In this document: piece by piece, positions 53,503 to 63,659 of the stretch
Position numbering within the stretch: the stretch's first letter is position 1
How the letters are laid out: each line of letters starts with the position of its first letter
Assembly (NCBI RefSeq): GCF_003399645.1
Contig: NZ_NBXD01000014.1
Coordinates: 124,001 to 188,000, forward strand
DNA from: Subtercola boreus
GTDB taxonomy: Bacteria > Actinomycetota > Actinomycetes > Actinomycetales > Microbacteriaceae
Length of the DNA: 64,000 nt
Direction of reading: 5' to 3'
Program-made: the position numbers and the translations under genes
The notes under the pieces: generated by a model
Told to the model about the DNA's origin: nothing
The model's database searches: none
Seen by the model: only the letters and a program-made list of their open reading frames with translations

Positions 53503-54650
53503 CACGGCCGAGGCCCGCTCTCGATGAGCTGGCGGCCGAGCGACAGGGAGTCCTTCTCGGCGTGGTGCTGGCGCACGTAGAGCTCGAGGTCGGCGACGCG
53601 CTTGGCATGCGCGGCATCGAGGGCGAGGGGGGCCGGCCCCAGCGCGTGGGCGGTGTGGCTGAGCACGTCTTCGGATGCCCGGGCCACGCTCGAGCGCACG
53701 CGCTCTGCGAGCAGGCGGCCGGGTTCGCCCACGGCCTGCCCGGCATCGATGAGAGCGGCGGCCTCCGCGAGCGCCCGCCGCGCATCGCCGAGGCGTTCGT
53801 CGATCGTACCGAGGTGCATCAGGAGGAGTGGATCGGGGGCGACTGCGCTCGCTGCTCCGCGTGCGAAGACGGTGCGGGCGACGCCCACTGCTCCGCCGAA
53901 CCAGCAGGCGGCCACGCCGATACCGCCCCAGGCGAAACCGGGTCGCTTCAGGTACCAGCCGGGCTCGCCCACGGGTTCGCACTCGACGGTGTCGAAGCGC
54001 ACGGGCCCGCTCGGCACCTCGGCGAGGCCCCGGGCGTGCCAGGCGCCGGGCTCCACGCTGACGCCCGGCTGCCGCAGGTCGACAGAGAAGAGCCGGCGGC
54101 GTTCGGCGCCGACAGTGGTGTCGTCGGCCGCGACCGCCGCCGAGACCAGGGCGCGGTCGAGGCGGTCGGCGAGGGAGCACCAGAGCTTGGTGCCGCTGAG
54201 CGACCAGGTGGCGTCACCGCTGGAGTAGGTCGCCACGAGCGGGGCGGGCCCGCCCTCTGCCGCGAAGACGCCCCAGGAGTCGGAGGCCGGGAATCCGTCA
54301 CCGAGCCCGGCCTGGTCGAGTATCGCGAGCGCGTCGAGGTGCGGTTCGATCGCCCGGGCGGCGCCGAGGTCGGCGGCGGCGACGGTCGCGAGGGCCTCGA
54401 AGAGCTCCGCGGTGCGGCCGACGCCGGGGAACGGGTGCCCGGCACCCAGTTCGCTCGCGAAGCGCAGTGCCGCGCCCACCCGTTCTGCGTGAGCGTCGGC
54501 GGGCCCACGGGCATCCGGAGCCGAACCCCCACGTGGGTCGGTCGCACTCTCCGACCACTGCAGCACCCACGAAGCGGCCTGCTGTGCCCACCCGGCCGGT
54601 GCCGCAACGAGCCCGGGAGCGAGCGAGATGGCAAGGGGAGATGAGGTCAC
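53499..54650 (-). CDS. Divergent acyl-CoA dehydrogenase-like flavoprotein
   Basis: A 383-residue protein of the acyl-CoA dehydrogenase fold. Alpha-helical N- and C-terminal domains flank a beta domain with SLSGTKLWCSLADRLDRALV, a variant of the usual SGTK-x-W-IT FAD/substrate loop. The middle has FAWGGIGVAACWFGGAVGVA. The C-terminus reads LYVRQHHAEKDSLSLGRQLIE instead of the canonical EGT-x-EI segment that carries the catalytic glutamate in the classical enzymes, so ordinary beta-oxidation activity is doubtful. It is the first gene of the coupled cluster and starts at GTG 54650. A 22-bp palindrome lies over its promoter region. Confidence 0.82.
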   Translation of the reverse strand: MTSSPLAISLAPGLVAAPAGWAQQAASWVLQWSESATDPRGGSAPDARGPADAHAERVGAALRFASELGAGHPFPGVGRTAELFEALATVAAADLGAARAIEPHLDALAILDQAGLGDGFPASDSWGVFAAEGGPAPLVATYSSGDATWSLSGTKLWCSLADRLDRALVSAAVAADDTTVGAERRRLFSVDLRQPGVSVEPGAWHARGLAEVPSGPVRFDTVECEPVGEPGWYLKRPGFAWGGIGVAACWFGGAVGVARTVFARGAASAVAPDPLLLMHLGTIDERLGDARRALAEAAALIDAGQAVGEPGRLLAERVRSSVARASEDVLSHTAHALGPAPLALDAAHAKRVADLELYVRQHHAEKDSLSLGRQLIESGPRPW

Positions 54651-54735
54651 GGTTCGAGCTCCTCTCGTCGGGTCGGGGGCGGAACGGTAGGTCAGGGGCG
54701 GCGCAGGCGCGGCAGACGAGTACCGGCGCGTACAG

Positions 54736-54741
54736 AGAATA
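54736..54741 (-). promoter_or_regulatory. Candidate -10 box of the acyl-CoA dehydrogenase/PIG-L/GT2 operon
   Basis: On the minus strand TATTCT lies 85 nt before the GTG at 54650. The palindrome at 54751-54772 covers the position expected for its -35 element. Confidence 0.4.
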
Positions 54742-54750
54742 CACAGCCCA

Positions 54751-54772
54751 GCTCACACCGTACGGTGTGAGC
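54751..54772. promoter_or_regulatory. Perfect 22-bp palindrome, probable operator
   Basis: The arms are GCTCACACCGT and its exact complement, with centre CACCGTACGGTG. Perfect symmetry of this length and the ACACCGT core resemble TetR-family operators. It lies in the 263-nt gap between the divergent dehydrogenase gene and glgX, 10 nt upstream of the minus-strand TATTCT. No regulator gene is nearby. The rest of the gap shows no gene. Confidence 0.8.
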
Positions 54773-54901
54773 GTCCTCCGCTCACCACACGCCAGGTACC
54801 CCTTGCGCCCGCGGCCGTTTTCCCCCAGTGGCCCGTACGCATGCCCGAGCACCGGGAGTCAACCCCCGATGCGCCGCGCGTGGCGCCCCTGTCGTATCCG
54901 C

Positions 54902-54907
54902 GAGAAT
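54902..54907 (+). promoter_or_regulatory. -10-like box of glgX, leaderless arrangement
   Basis: GAGAAT is followed by 6 nt (TGGGGC) and the ATG at 54914. The geometry matches other leaderless candidates in the window, though the first base departs from TANNNT. Confidence 0.35.
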
Positions 54908-54913
54908 TGGGGC

Positions 54914-56962
<2,049 letters not shown>

Positions 56963-56972
56963 AAACGGGGCC

Positions 56973-58445
56973 CTACTGAAGGGCGGAGGTCAGGCGTGCC
57001 AGGTTGTCGAGGATGGTGGAGCCGAGTGGCTGCTTCAGCCACTCGGCGAGGGTCAGCTCGCGGCTGAGTGCACGGTAGCCGTCTTCGATCGCGCGCATCT
57101 CGGTCACGAACGGCGCACCGCGCACCATCATCGAGATCTCCAGGTCGAGATTGAACGACCGGATGTCCATGTTGCTCGACCCGATCACCGCCACGTCTTC
57201 ATCGATCGTGAAGTGCTTCGCGTGCAGGATGTACGGCTTGCGGTAGAGCCAGATGTGCACCCCGGCGCGCAGCAGCGCCTCATAGTAGGAGCGCTGCGCG
57301 TGAAAGACCCCGCCCTGGTCGCCGATCTCCGACACGAAGAGCTGCACGTCGATTCCGCGCTGGGCTGCCGTCGTGATCGCGAAGAGCATCGAGTCGTCGG
57401 GCACGAAGTACGGTGACGTGATGATCACCTTCTTTTGCGCGTAGTACATCAGCGCCAGAAAGAGTCGCAGGTTGTTCTGCCCCTCGAACCCGGGGCCGCT
57501 CGGCACGATCTGGCAGTCCAGGGCATCGGGCGCCGAGTTCACGATCTCGTCGGTGATCTCGATCGTCTCTCGCGAGAGCAGTTCGTCGGTCTCGCTGTAC
57601 CAGTCCGTGATGAAGATCGCGTTGATTCCGCTCACGATCGGGCCCTCGACCCGCGTCATGAGGTCCTGCCACTTCAACCCCCGGCGGATGTTGCTCTTCT
57701 TGTTGTAGTCGCGACTCACCATGTTCTGTGAGCCCATGAACCCGACGGTGCCGTCGACGACCAGCAGCTTGCGGTGGTTGCGCAGATCCGGCCGCTGCCA
57801 TTTGCCCTTGAAGGGCTGTACCGGCAGCATGAACTGCCACTTGGCGCCCATCGAATCGAGTCGTTCGAACGTCGCCCGGTGGGTCGCGCTGCGGATGGCC
57901 GTGATGTGGTCGACGAGAACGCGCACCACGACTCCGCGCTGCACCGCGGCCTCGAGCGCATCGAAGAAGCCGGCCGTGACGTCATCGAGCGCGATGAGGT
58001 AGAACTCGCAGTGCACGAACGTCGTTGCCCCCTCCACCGCCTCGGTCATGGCAGCGATGGATGCGGCGTAGTCACCGATGAGGCTGGCCGAGTTGCCGCC
58101 GACCAGCGGCATCGCACCCAGCTCGCGGTTCAGGTGCACGACCGACCGTAGCCAGGCCGGCCACGGCCGGTCGTCGGCCACGAGCTCGATGCCGTGGGTG
58201 GTCTCGATGATGAACCTGTTGATGGCGGCCTGCTTGTCACGCCGCTTCTTGGGCAGTTTGTAGCTGCCGATGAGCAGGAACACGATCACACCGACATAGG
58301 GGATCAGGAAGATCGCCAGCAACCACGCCATGGCCGCCGACGGCCGACGGTTGCGCGGCACCACGATGATGGCGATGATGCGCACCGCGAGGTCGACCAG
58401 CAGCCCGATGCCGACGAGGAGAAGGGCGATCTGCTCGTCGGACAT
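56973..58445 (-). CDS. cls: Cardiolipin synthase-like phospholipase D family protein
   Basis: A membrane enzyme of 490 residues that condenses two phosphatidylglycerols, or phosphatidylglycerol with another phosphatidyl donor, to cardiolipin. Two N-terminal membrane helices (about 5-25 and 37-58) precede two PLD catalytic HKD motifs, HRKLLVVDGTVGFMGSQN and HAKHFTIDEDVAVIGSSN. These have the typical HxKxxxxD spacing, and FYLIALDD and SPYFVPDD are also family features. The ATG at 58445 has AAGGGG 5 nt upstream; an earlier GTG at 58460 adds five residues. The gene is convergent with glgX (10 nt) and downstream of ychJ. Confidence 0.92.
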   Translation of the reverse strand: MSDEQIALLLVGIGLLVDLAVRIIAIIVVPRNRRPSAAMAWLLAIFLIPYVGVIVFLLIGSYKLPKKRRDKQAAINRFIIETTHGIELVADDRPWPAWLRSVVHLNRELGAMPLVGGNSASLIGDYAASIAAMTEAVEGATTFVHCEFYLIALDDVTAGFFDALEAAVQRGVVVRVLVDHITAIRSATHRATFERLDSMGAKWQFMLPVQPFKGKWQRPDLRNHRKLLVVDGTVGFMGSQNMVSRDYNKKSNIRRGLKWQDLMTRVEGPIVSGINAIFITDWYSETDELLSRETIEITDEIVNSAPDALDCQIVPSGPGFEGQNNLRLFLALMYYAQKKVIITSPYFVPDDSMLFAITTAAQRGIDVQLFVSEIGDQGGVFHAQRSYYEALLRAGVHIWLYRKPYILHAKHFTIDEDVAVIGSSNMDIRSFNLDLEISMMVRGAPFVTEMRAIEDGYRALSRELTLAEWLKQPLGSTILDNLARLTSALQ

Positions 58446-58478
58446 TGCATTCCCCTTCACCCCGCGTGTGCAGCGATT

Positions 58479-58904
58479 CTATCCAGAGCCCACGAAGTCG
58501 CGCGGGAGGGCCGCTTCGACGTAGAACCAGCGGCCGCCCTGCTTCGCGAAAGTGCTCGTCTCGTGCACGACTCCCCGCTCGGCGCCGAGCCGGTAGCGTG
58601 CCACGAACTCGACCGTGCCGGTGCTGTCGAGCATCCCGCCCCCCGAGCGCGCGAGAATGTCGAGGCGGTACCAGCGCTGTGCCGGGTCGAGGTCGAAGTC
58701 GCCGGCCCGAGGCCTGGTCGACGGATGCCACGACGCGAGCAGGTAGGCCGCGTCGGCCACGGCGAAGGCCGAGTACCTCGACCGCATCAACCGTTCGGCC
58801 GTCGGAGCGGCCTTCTCGCCCCGGTGGAACGGGTGGCAGCACTCAGCGTAGGTGTTGCCACTGAGGCACGGGCAGCGGTCGGAGCCCCGGATGGCGTCGG
58901 TCAC
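58479..58904 (-). CDS. YchJ-like protein with SEC-C zinc motif
   Basis: A 141-residue protein of the YchJ/UPF0225 family. An N-terminal zinc-binding SEC-C-type motif (CPCLSG followed by ECCHPF) leads into an NTF2-like domain with RYSAFAVADAAYLLASWHPSTRP and TVEFVARYR. The molecular role is unknown. A CATGAT box ends 6 nt before the GTG start at 58904, and the intervening GGAGGG is too close to serve as a ribosome binding site, so a leaderless start is possible. cls follows on the same strand after 33 nt. Confidence 0.88.
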   Translation of the reverse strand: MTDAIRGSDRCPCLSGNTYAECCHPFHRGEKAAPTAERLMRSRYSAFAVADAAYLLASWHPSTRPRAGDFDLDPAQRWYRLDILARSGGGMLDSTGTVEFVARYRLGAERGVVHETSTFAKQGGRWFYVEAALPRDFVGSG

Positions 58905-58942
58905 CCCTCCATCATGCCGCGGCGCCGCGGCGCGGCACGGCA

Positions 58943-59038
58943 GGCGCGGTGTCGCGCGACGGGGGTCGAGCCGCGGCTCGGGGCGGTCGGGGCGCGGTTT
59001 CGCGCGGCTAGGGTCGAGGCATGACTCGGGGCGGTGCG
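58943..59038 (+). repeat. Imperfect 48-bp tandem duplication covering a promoter and start codon
   Basis: Copy 1 (58943-58990) and copy 2 (58991-59038) each begin GGCGCGGT and share most positions. Copy 2 contains TAGGGT and the ATG of the transporter gene with its first codons. The matching positions of copy 1 read GGGGGT and CCG, so only copy 2 can act as promoter and start. The duplication occupies most of the divergent gap between ychJ and the transporter. Confidence 0.8.
59009..59014 (+). promoter_or_regulatory. -10 box of the transporter gene, leaderless arrangement
   Basis: TAGGGT is followed by 6 nt (CGAGGC) and ATG 59021. No ribosome binding site is compatible with this start. Confidence 0.5.
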
Positions 59039-60061
59039 GTGCAGTGGCTCGAGCGGCACCAGGTGGCGCTGTACCTCGCTGCGCTGGGCGTGGGCGCGGT
59101 CGTGGGGCTGGTCGTTCCGGAGGCGGCGGGCGGGTTCGAGGTCGCGATCACGCCGGTGCTGGGGGCGCTGCTGTTCGCGACGTTCCTGGGGGTGCCGGTC
59201 ATCCGGCTGCCCGAGGCGTTGCGGGACCCCCGGTTCCTCGCGACCGTGATGGTGCTCAATTTCGTGGTGGTGCCCGCGATCGTCTTCGCTCTGACGAGGT
59301 TCGTGGCCGACGACGGGGCGCTGCTCGTGGGGGCGCTGCTCGTGCTGCTGGCGCCCTGCGTGGACTACGTGATCGTCTTCACCGCTCTGGCGGGCGGGGC
59401 GAAGGAGCGCCTGCTCGCGGCGACCCCACTGCTCATGGTGGCTCAGCTCGTGCTGCTTCCGGTGTACGTCTCGCTCTTCGCGGGCGACGCCGATATCGTC
59501 TCTCTCGACCCGACACCGTTGCTCGGGGCTTTCGCGCTGCTGATCGTTCTGCCGCTCGCGCTCGCCGCGGTGGTGCAGGGGCTCGCAGCGCAGACGCCGC
59601 CCGCGGGAGAGGTTCCGTCGCGGGGGATGCCTGCGGGCAGGGTCGGGCGCGCGATCTCACGGGGGATCGGGGCGGCGATGGTGCCGCTCATGATGGCGAC
59701 GCTGGCGGTGGCGGTGGCATCGCAGGTTGCGGGCGTGGGCTCTGAACTCGGAACCCTCGGCAGGCTGGTGCCGATCTATGTCGCCTTCGCGGTGGTGATG
59801 CCGCTGGTGGCGGTGGGTGGTGCGCGGGTCGCCCGGCTCGATACAGCCGCGGGCCGCGCCGCCGTCTTCAGCGCGACCACGCGGAACTCGCTCGTCGTGT
59901 TGCCGCTCGCTCTGTCTGTGGCGCCCACACTCCCGCTCGCGCCACTGGCCGTCGTGACGCAGACGCTCGTGGAACTCCTCGCGATGGTGGTGCTGGTCGC
60001 GATGGTTCCACGCCTGCTTCCGACCCCGGCCCCACCCGCCCCGCCACCGAGAGGACGTTGA
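59021..60061 (+). CDS. ACR3/bile acid:sodium symporter-like transporter
   Basis: A polytopic membrane protein of 346 residues with about ten hydrophobic helices in the BASS/ACR3 fold (two inverted repeats). Conserved positions include the first half's LLAPCVDYVIVFTALAGGAKERLLAATPLL and the second half's SATTRNSLVVLPLALS. Proteins of this type are often annotated as arsenic-resistance permeases, and a cysteine (APC) sits where ACR3 has its essential one. No arsR, arsC or other arsenic gene is nearby, so the substrate may differ. Hydrophobic, Val/Leu/Ala-rich composition is typical. Confidence 0.8.
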   Translation: MTRGGAVQWLERHQVALYLAALGVGAVVGLVVPEAAGGFEVAITPVLGALLFATFLGVPVIRLPEALRDPRFLATVMVLNFVVVPAIVFALTRFVADDGALLVGALLVLLAPCVDYVIVFTALAGGAKERLLAATPLLMVAQLVLLPVYVSLFAGDADIVSLDPTPLLGAFALLIVLPLALAAVVQGLAAQTPPAGEVPSRGMPAGRVGRAISRGIGAAMVPLMMATLAVAVASQVAGVGSELGTLGRLVPIYVAFAVVMPLVAVGGARVARLDTAAGRAAVFSATTRNSLVVLPLALSVAPTLPLAPLAVVTQTLVELLAMVVLVAMVPRLLPTPAPPAPPPRGR

Positions 60062-60110
60062 GTGCTGGAGTACCGCGGGTATGCAGGATCTGGAATCCTT
60101 GTGCGGCTAA

Positions 60111-60150
60111 CGACGTGACGTGACGTGACGTGGCGTGGCGCGACGCGACA
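60111..60150 (+). repeat. Pentanucleotide CGTGA/CGTGG repeat before mrpA
   Basis: CGTGA repeats in tandem from 60114 and degenerates into GTGGCGTGGCGCGACGCGAC. It lies in the 190-nt gap between the transporter and mrpA. No gene lies in this gap. Confidence 0.7.
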
Positions 60151-60210
60151 CTGCGCGACCCCGGCGCGAAGCTGGGAACGTCCCTGAGGGCTTTCACATC
60201 TGGCGCCGCG

Positions 60211-60216
60211 TAAACT
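60211..60216 (+). promoter_or_regulatory. Candidate -10 box of the mrp operon
   Basis: TAAACT lies 36 nt before the mrpA GTG. The leader between them contains GAGGAG as the ribosome binding site. Confidence 0.45.
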
Positions 60217-60252
60217 GTGAGATGCCCCTCTCCCCGACACGAGGAGATCCGC

Positions 60253-63198
60253 GTGATCTTTGCCCTTCTGACGTTCTTCGGGCTCGCGGTGCTCACACCG
60301 TTCCTGACGAGGGCGCTGGGCACCCGGGTCTTCTCCCTCGTCGCCCTCCTGCCCGCTGCGGTGTTCGTCTACACGGCGCTGCAGTCGGCGACGGTTCTGG
60401 ACGGCGGTGTCGTGACCGAGAAGGTGCCGTGGATTCCCCAGCTCGACATCAGTCTGTCGTTCCGCATGGACACGCTCGCCTGGTTGCTCGCCCTCGTAGT
60501 GACCGGGGTCGGCGCACTCGTCATGATCTACTGCTCCCGGTACTTCTCGAACGACGAACCCTCGCTCGGCCGGTTCGCCGCGCTGCTGCTCGCCTTCGCC
60601 GGAACCATGTTCGGTCTCGTCACCGCCGACGACATCTACATCATGTTCATGTTCTGGGAGATCACGAGCGTGCTCTCCTATCTCTTGATCGGGCACTACA
60701 CCGAGCGAAAGGAGAGCCGGGGTGCCGCCCTCCAGGCCCTCCTCGTGACGACCTTCGGCGGCCTGGCGATGCTGGTCGGTGTCGTGCTGCTCTCGGTCGC
60801 CGGTGGAAGCACCTCGATCTCGACCCTCGTGGCAGATCCGCCCGAAGGTGCGATCGTCACGGTCTCGATCATCCTCATCCTCGCGGGGGCGTTCTCGAAG
60901 TCCGCCCTCGTGCCCTTCCACTTCTGGCTGCCCGCCGCCATGGCCGCACCCACCCCTGTGAGTGCCTACCTGCACGCAGCCGCGATGGTCAAGGCCGGCA
61001 TCTACCTCGTCGCCCGGTTCGCACCCGGCTTCGCCGACACGCCGGGCTGGATGCCCGTGGTCGTGATCGTCGGAGTGGCGACGATGATCCTCGGGGCCTG
61101 GCGCTCCCTCCGCCAGAACGACCTCAAGCTGCTTTTGGCCTTCGGAACCGTCAGCCAGCTGGGCTTTCTGATGGTGGCGGTCGGCTTCGGAACGCGCGAC
61201 ATGGCGCTCGCCGGTGCCGCACTGCTGCTCTCGCACGCCCTGTTCAAGGCGACGCTGTTTCTCGTCGTGGGCATCATCGACCACGACGAGGGCACCCGCG
61301 ACCTCAGACAGCTCTCGGGGCTCGGCCGACGCCGGCCCGTGCTGGCGGCAACGGCCCTCCTCGCGGTGGCCTCCATGTCGGGCATTCCACCGCTTCTCGG
61401 CTACGTCGCCAAGGAGGCCGTCTTCTCGGGGCTCATCGAGGCGGGGTCTGCAGGGGATGCCTGGGGCTGGGTCGCGCTCGTCGGCACCGTGATCGGGTCG
61501 GCGTTCACCGTGGCCTACAGCGCCCGGTTCTTCTGGGGTGCGTTCGCCGCGAAGCCGGCGGTCGCGGCGGCGGACGGCGGAGGCGCCAGCGGCCCTGCTG
61601 CCCCCGCGACGGCCGCGGGAGAGCACCACGAGTCACATGCCTCTCGCGGCATACTGGCGGCCCCGATCATCCTGACCCTGGCGACCCTCGCCCTCGGTCT
61701 TCTTGCGTCGCCGCTCGGCTCGGCGCTCGAGAGCTACGCCGACACCGTGCCGGGTGAGGGTGACTACCATCTCGCGCTCTGGCACGGGTTCGAGCTGGCG
61801 CTCGGGCTCTCGGCGGTTGCGATCGGAGCGGGTAGCGGCCTGTTCGCGGTGCGCCGTGGGTTCGCTCGGGTTCAACGGGCACTGCCGCCGGTGGTCGACG
61901 CATCACGCACCTACTGGACGATCGTGCACGCCGTCGACCGGCTGGCCGCACGTATCACGGTCTTCGCCCAGCGCGGCGGTCTGCCGCAGTACCTCACCAC
62001 CATCCTGCTGGTGTTCGTTCTCTGCCTCGGGGTCGCGACGGCGCTGAACCGCAGCTGGCCCACCCAGCTCGTGGCGTGGGACTACCCCGCGCAGGTCTTC
62101 GTCGCCGCGGCCATGGCGATCGCCGCCGTGATGGCCGCGCGGGCCACCCACCGGCTCGCTGCCGTGCTGCTCGTCGGCGCGACCGGTTTCGGCATGGTGG
62201 TGCTCTTCGCGTTCCACGGCGCGCCCGACCTCGCACTGACGCAGGCACTGGTCGAGACAGTGACGATCGTGGTGTTCGTGCTGGTGCTTCGCCGGCTGCC
62301 CCGCAAGATCGCACAACACAACAGGCCGGTGCGGCGCCGGCGGCGCGGGATGATCGGGGCAGCGGTCGGCGTCACGATGGGCCTTGTCGGATTCACCGCC
62401 CTCGGTGCCCGCCAGGCCGGCGGTCTCGGCCCGGAGCTCGCGCGGCTCGCCGTCGAGGAGGGTCACGGCAGCAACGTGGTCAACGTGATGCTCGTCGACA
62501 TCCGCGCCTGGGACACGATGAACGAGCTCTCGGTGCTCGTCGTCGTGGCGACCGGGGTCGCGAGCCTGCTCTTCGTGACAGGCCGCAACGTGACCGTGCC
62601 GCGTCTGGGCGACTCCCGCAAGCGGCGGCAGGGCAGCGAACGCGGCCGGCTGGTCGGCGATCCGCACACCCAGCACGATGCTCCGGATGATCGCCAGCAC
62701 ACCTGGTTGCTCGGCGGTCGAACGCTTGTGCCCGAGAACCGTTCGCTCATGCTCGAGGTGCTCGTGCGGCTGCTGTTCCACCCCGCCATCCTGGTCTCGA
62801 TCTACCTCCTCTTCGCCGGGCACACCCTGCCGGGCGGCGGCTTCGCGGGTGGACTGCTGGCCGGGTTGGCCCTGATTGCGCGTTACCTCGCGGGTGGCCG
62901 GTTCGAGCTCGGCGAGACGTTGCCGGTCGGCCCGGGCATCCTGCTCGGCGGCGGGCTGCTCCTCGCGACGGGTACGGCGCTCGGTTCCCTGTTCCTCGGT
63001 GGAGAGATTCTCACATCGGCATATTTCGAAGGCGACCTTCCCCTGCTCGGACACCTGTCATTCGGAACCTCCACGATCTTCGACATCGGTGTCTATCTCG
63101 TCGTGATCGGTGTCGTGCTCGACGTTCTGCGCAGCCTCGGTGGCGAGGTCGACCGCCAACAGGCCGAAGCCGACGAGAAGGCGGAGGCCACCGCATGA
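60253..63198 (+). CDS. mrpA: Mrp Na+/H+ antiporter large subunit A with fused B domain
   Basis: The large proton-conducting subunit of the multi-subunit Mrp antiporter, related to NuoL of complex I. It has 981 residues and more than 20 hydrophobic helices. The NuoL-like core includes MFMFWEITSVLSYLLIGHY, SALVPFHFWLPAAMAAPTPVSAYLHAA and the TM-helix lysine/histidine segment LLLSHALFKATLFLVVGIIDHDEGTRD. After the DUF4040 region (APDLALTQALVETV), the C-terminal 140 residues (about 835-981, LLFHPAILVSIYLLFAGHTLPGGGFAGG) are an MrpB domain, so no separate mrpB is needed. The GTG at 60253 follows GAGGAG. mrpC overlaps by 4 nt. Confidence 0.95.
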   Translation: MIFALLTFFGLAVLTPFLTRALGTRVFSLVALLPAAVFVYTALQSATVLDGGVVTEKVPWIPQLDISLSFRMDTLAWLLALVVTGVGALVMIYCSRYFSNDEPSLGRFAALLLAFAGTMFGLVTADDIYIMFMFWEITSVLSYLLIGHYTERKESRGAALQALLVTTFGGLAMLVGVVLLSVAGGSTSISTLVADPPEGAIVTVSIILILAGAFSKSALVPFHFWLPAAMAAPTPVSAYLHAAAMVKAGIYLVARFAPGFADTPGWMPVVVIVGVATMILGAWRSLRQNDLKLLLAFGTVSQLGFLMVAVGFGTRDMALAGAALLLSHALFKATLFLVVGIIDHDEGTRDLRQLSGLGRRRPVLAATALLAVASMSGIPPLLGYVAKEAVFSGLIEAGSAGDAWGWVALVGTVIGSAFTVAYSARFFWGAFAAKPAVAAADGGGASGPAAPATAAGEHHESHASRGILAAPIILTLATLALGLLASPLGSALESYADTVPGEGDYHLALWHGFELALGLSAVAIGAGSGLFAVRRGFARVQRALPPVVDASRTYWTIVHAVDRLAARITVFAQRGGLPQYLTTILLVFVLCLGVATALNRSWPTQLVAWDYPAQVFVAAAMAIAAVMAARATHRLAAVLLVGATGFGMVVLFAFHGAPDLALTQALVETVTIVVFVLVLRRLPRKIAQHNRPVRRRRRGMIGAAVGVTMGLVGFTALGARQAGGLGPELARLAVEEGHGSNVVNVMLVDIRAWDTMNELSVLVVVATGVASLLFVTGRNVTVPRLGDSRKRRQGSERGRLVGDPHTQHDAPDDRQHTWLLGGRTLVPENRSLMLEVLVRLLFHPAILVSIYLLFAGHTLPGGGFAGGLLAGLALIARYLAGGRFELGETLPVGPGILLGGGLLLATGTALGSLFLGGEILTSAYFEGDLPLLGHLSFGTSTIFDIGVYLVVIGVVLDVLRSLGGEVDRQQAEADEKAEATA

Positions 63199-63659
63199 GC
63201 GCCTCCCTGACCCTCGTCATCCTGATGGCGATCATGTACGGCACGGGCGTCTACGTCATGCTCGAGAAGAGCCTCACCCGCATCCTGATCGGCTTCCTGC
63301 TCGTCGGCAACGCGACGAACCTGCTCATTTTCCTGATGTCGGGCCGGGCCGGGGATGCTCCGATCATCGCCGGGGGAGCGACCGGTGAGACGACCGTCGA
63401 CCCGGTACCCCAGGTGCTCATGCTCACCGCGATCGTGATCAACTTCGGTGTGACGGCGTTCATTCTGGCGCTCATCTACCGGTCGTGGTGGCTGGCGAAC
63501 CTCGGCGACGAGGGTGACGATGTGACCGTCGACGACGAGGACGCGATCGAGGCGGAGGAGGCCGGGGTCTACCACGCCTCGCTCGACGAAGACGATGAGG
63601 CCGTTCGGGCCCAGCTCGAAGAGGCGGCCGACCAGACCGACGATGGGGTGCACCCATGA
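63195..63659 (+). CDS. mrpC: Mrp antiporter subunit C (NuoK-like)
   Basis: A small three-helix subunit of 154 residues related to NuoK. Helices span about 4-23, 28-51 and 72-95, with GTGVYVMLEKSLTRILIGFLL and DPVPQVLMLTAIVINFGVTAF conserved. The C-terminal 55 residues are strongly acidic (DEGDDVTVDDEDAIEAEEAG) and extend beyond the usual length of about 115. It overlaps both mrpA and mrpD by 4 nt. Confidence 0.95.
   Translation: MSASLTLVILMAIMYGTGVYVMLEKSLTRILIGFLLVGNATNLLIFLMSGRAGDAPIIAGGATGETTVDPVPQVLMLTAIVINFGVTAFILALIYRSWWLANLGDEGDDVTVDDEDAIEAEEAGVYHASLDEDDEAVRAQLEEAADQTDDGVHP

Noticed and set aside
59021-60061. Arsenic resistance operon
   Set aside because: The transporter resembles ACR3, but no arsR, arsC, arsenate reductase or metal-responsive operator is adjacent. 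The substrate is left open.
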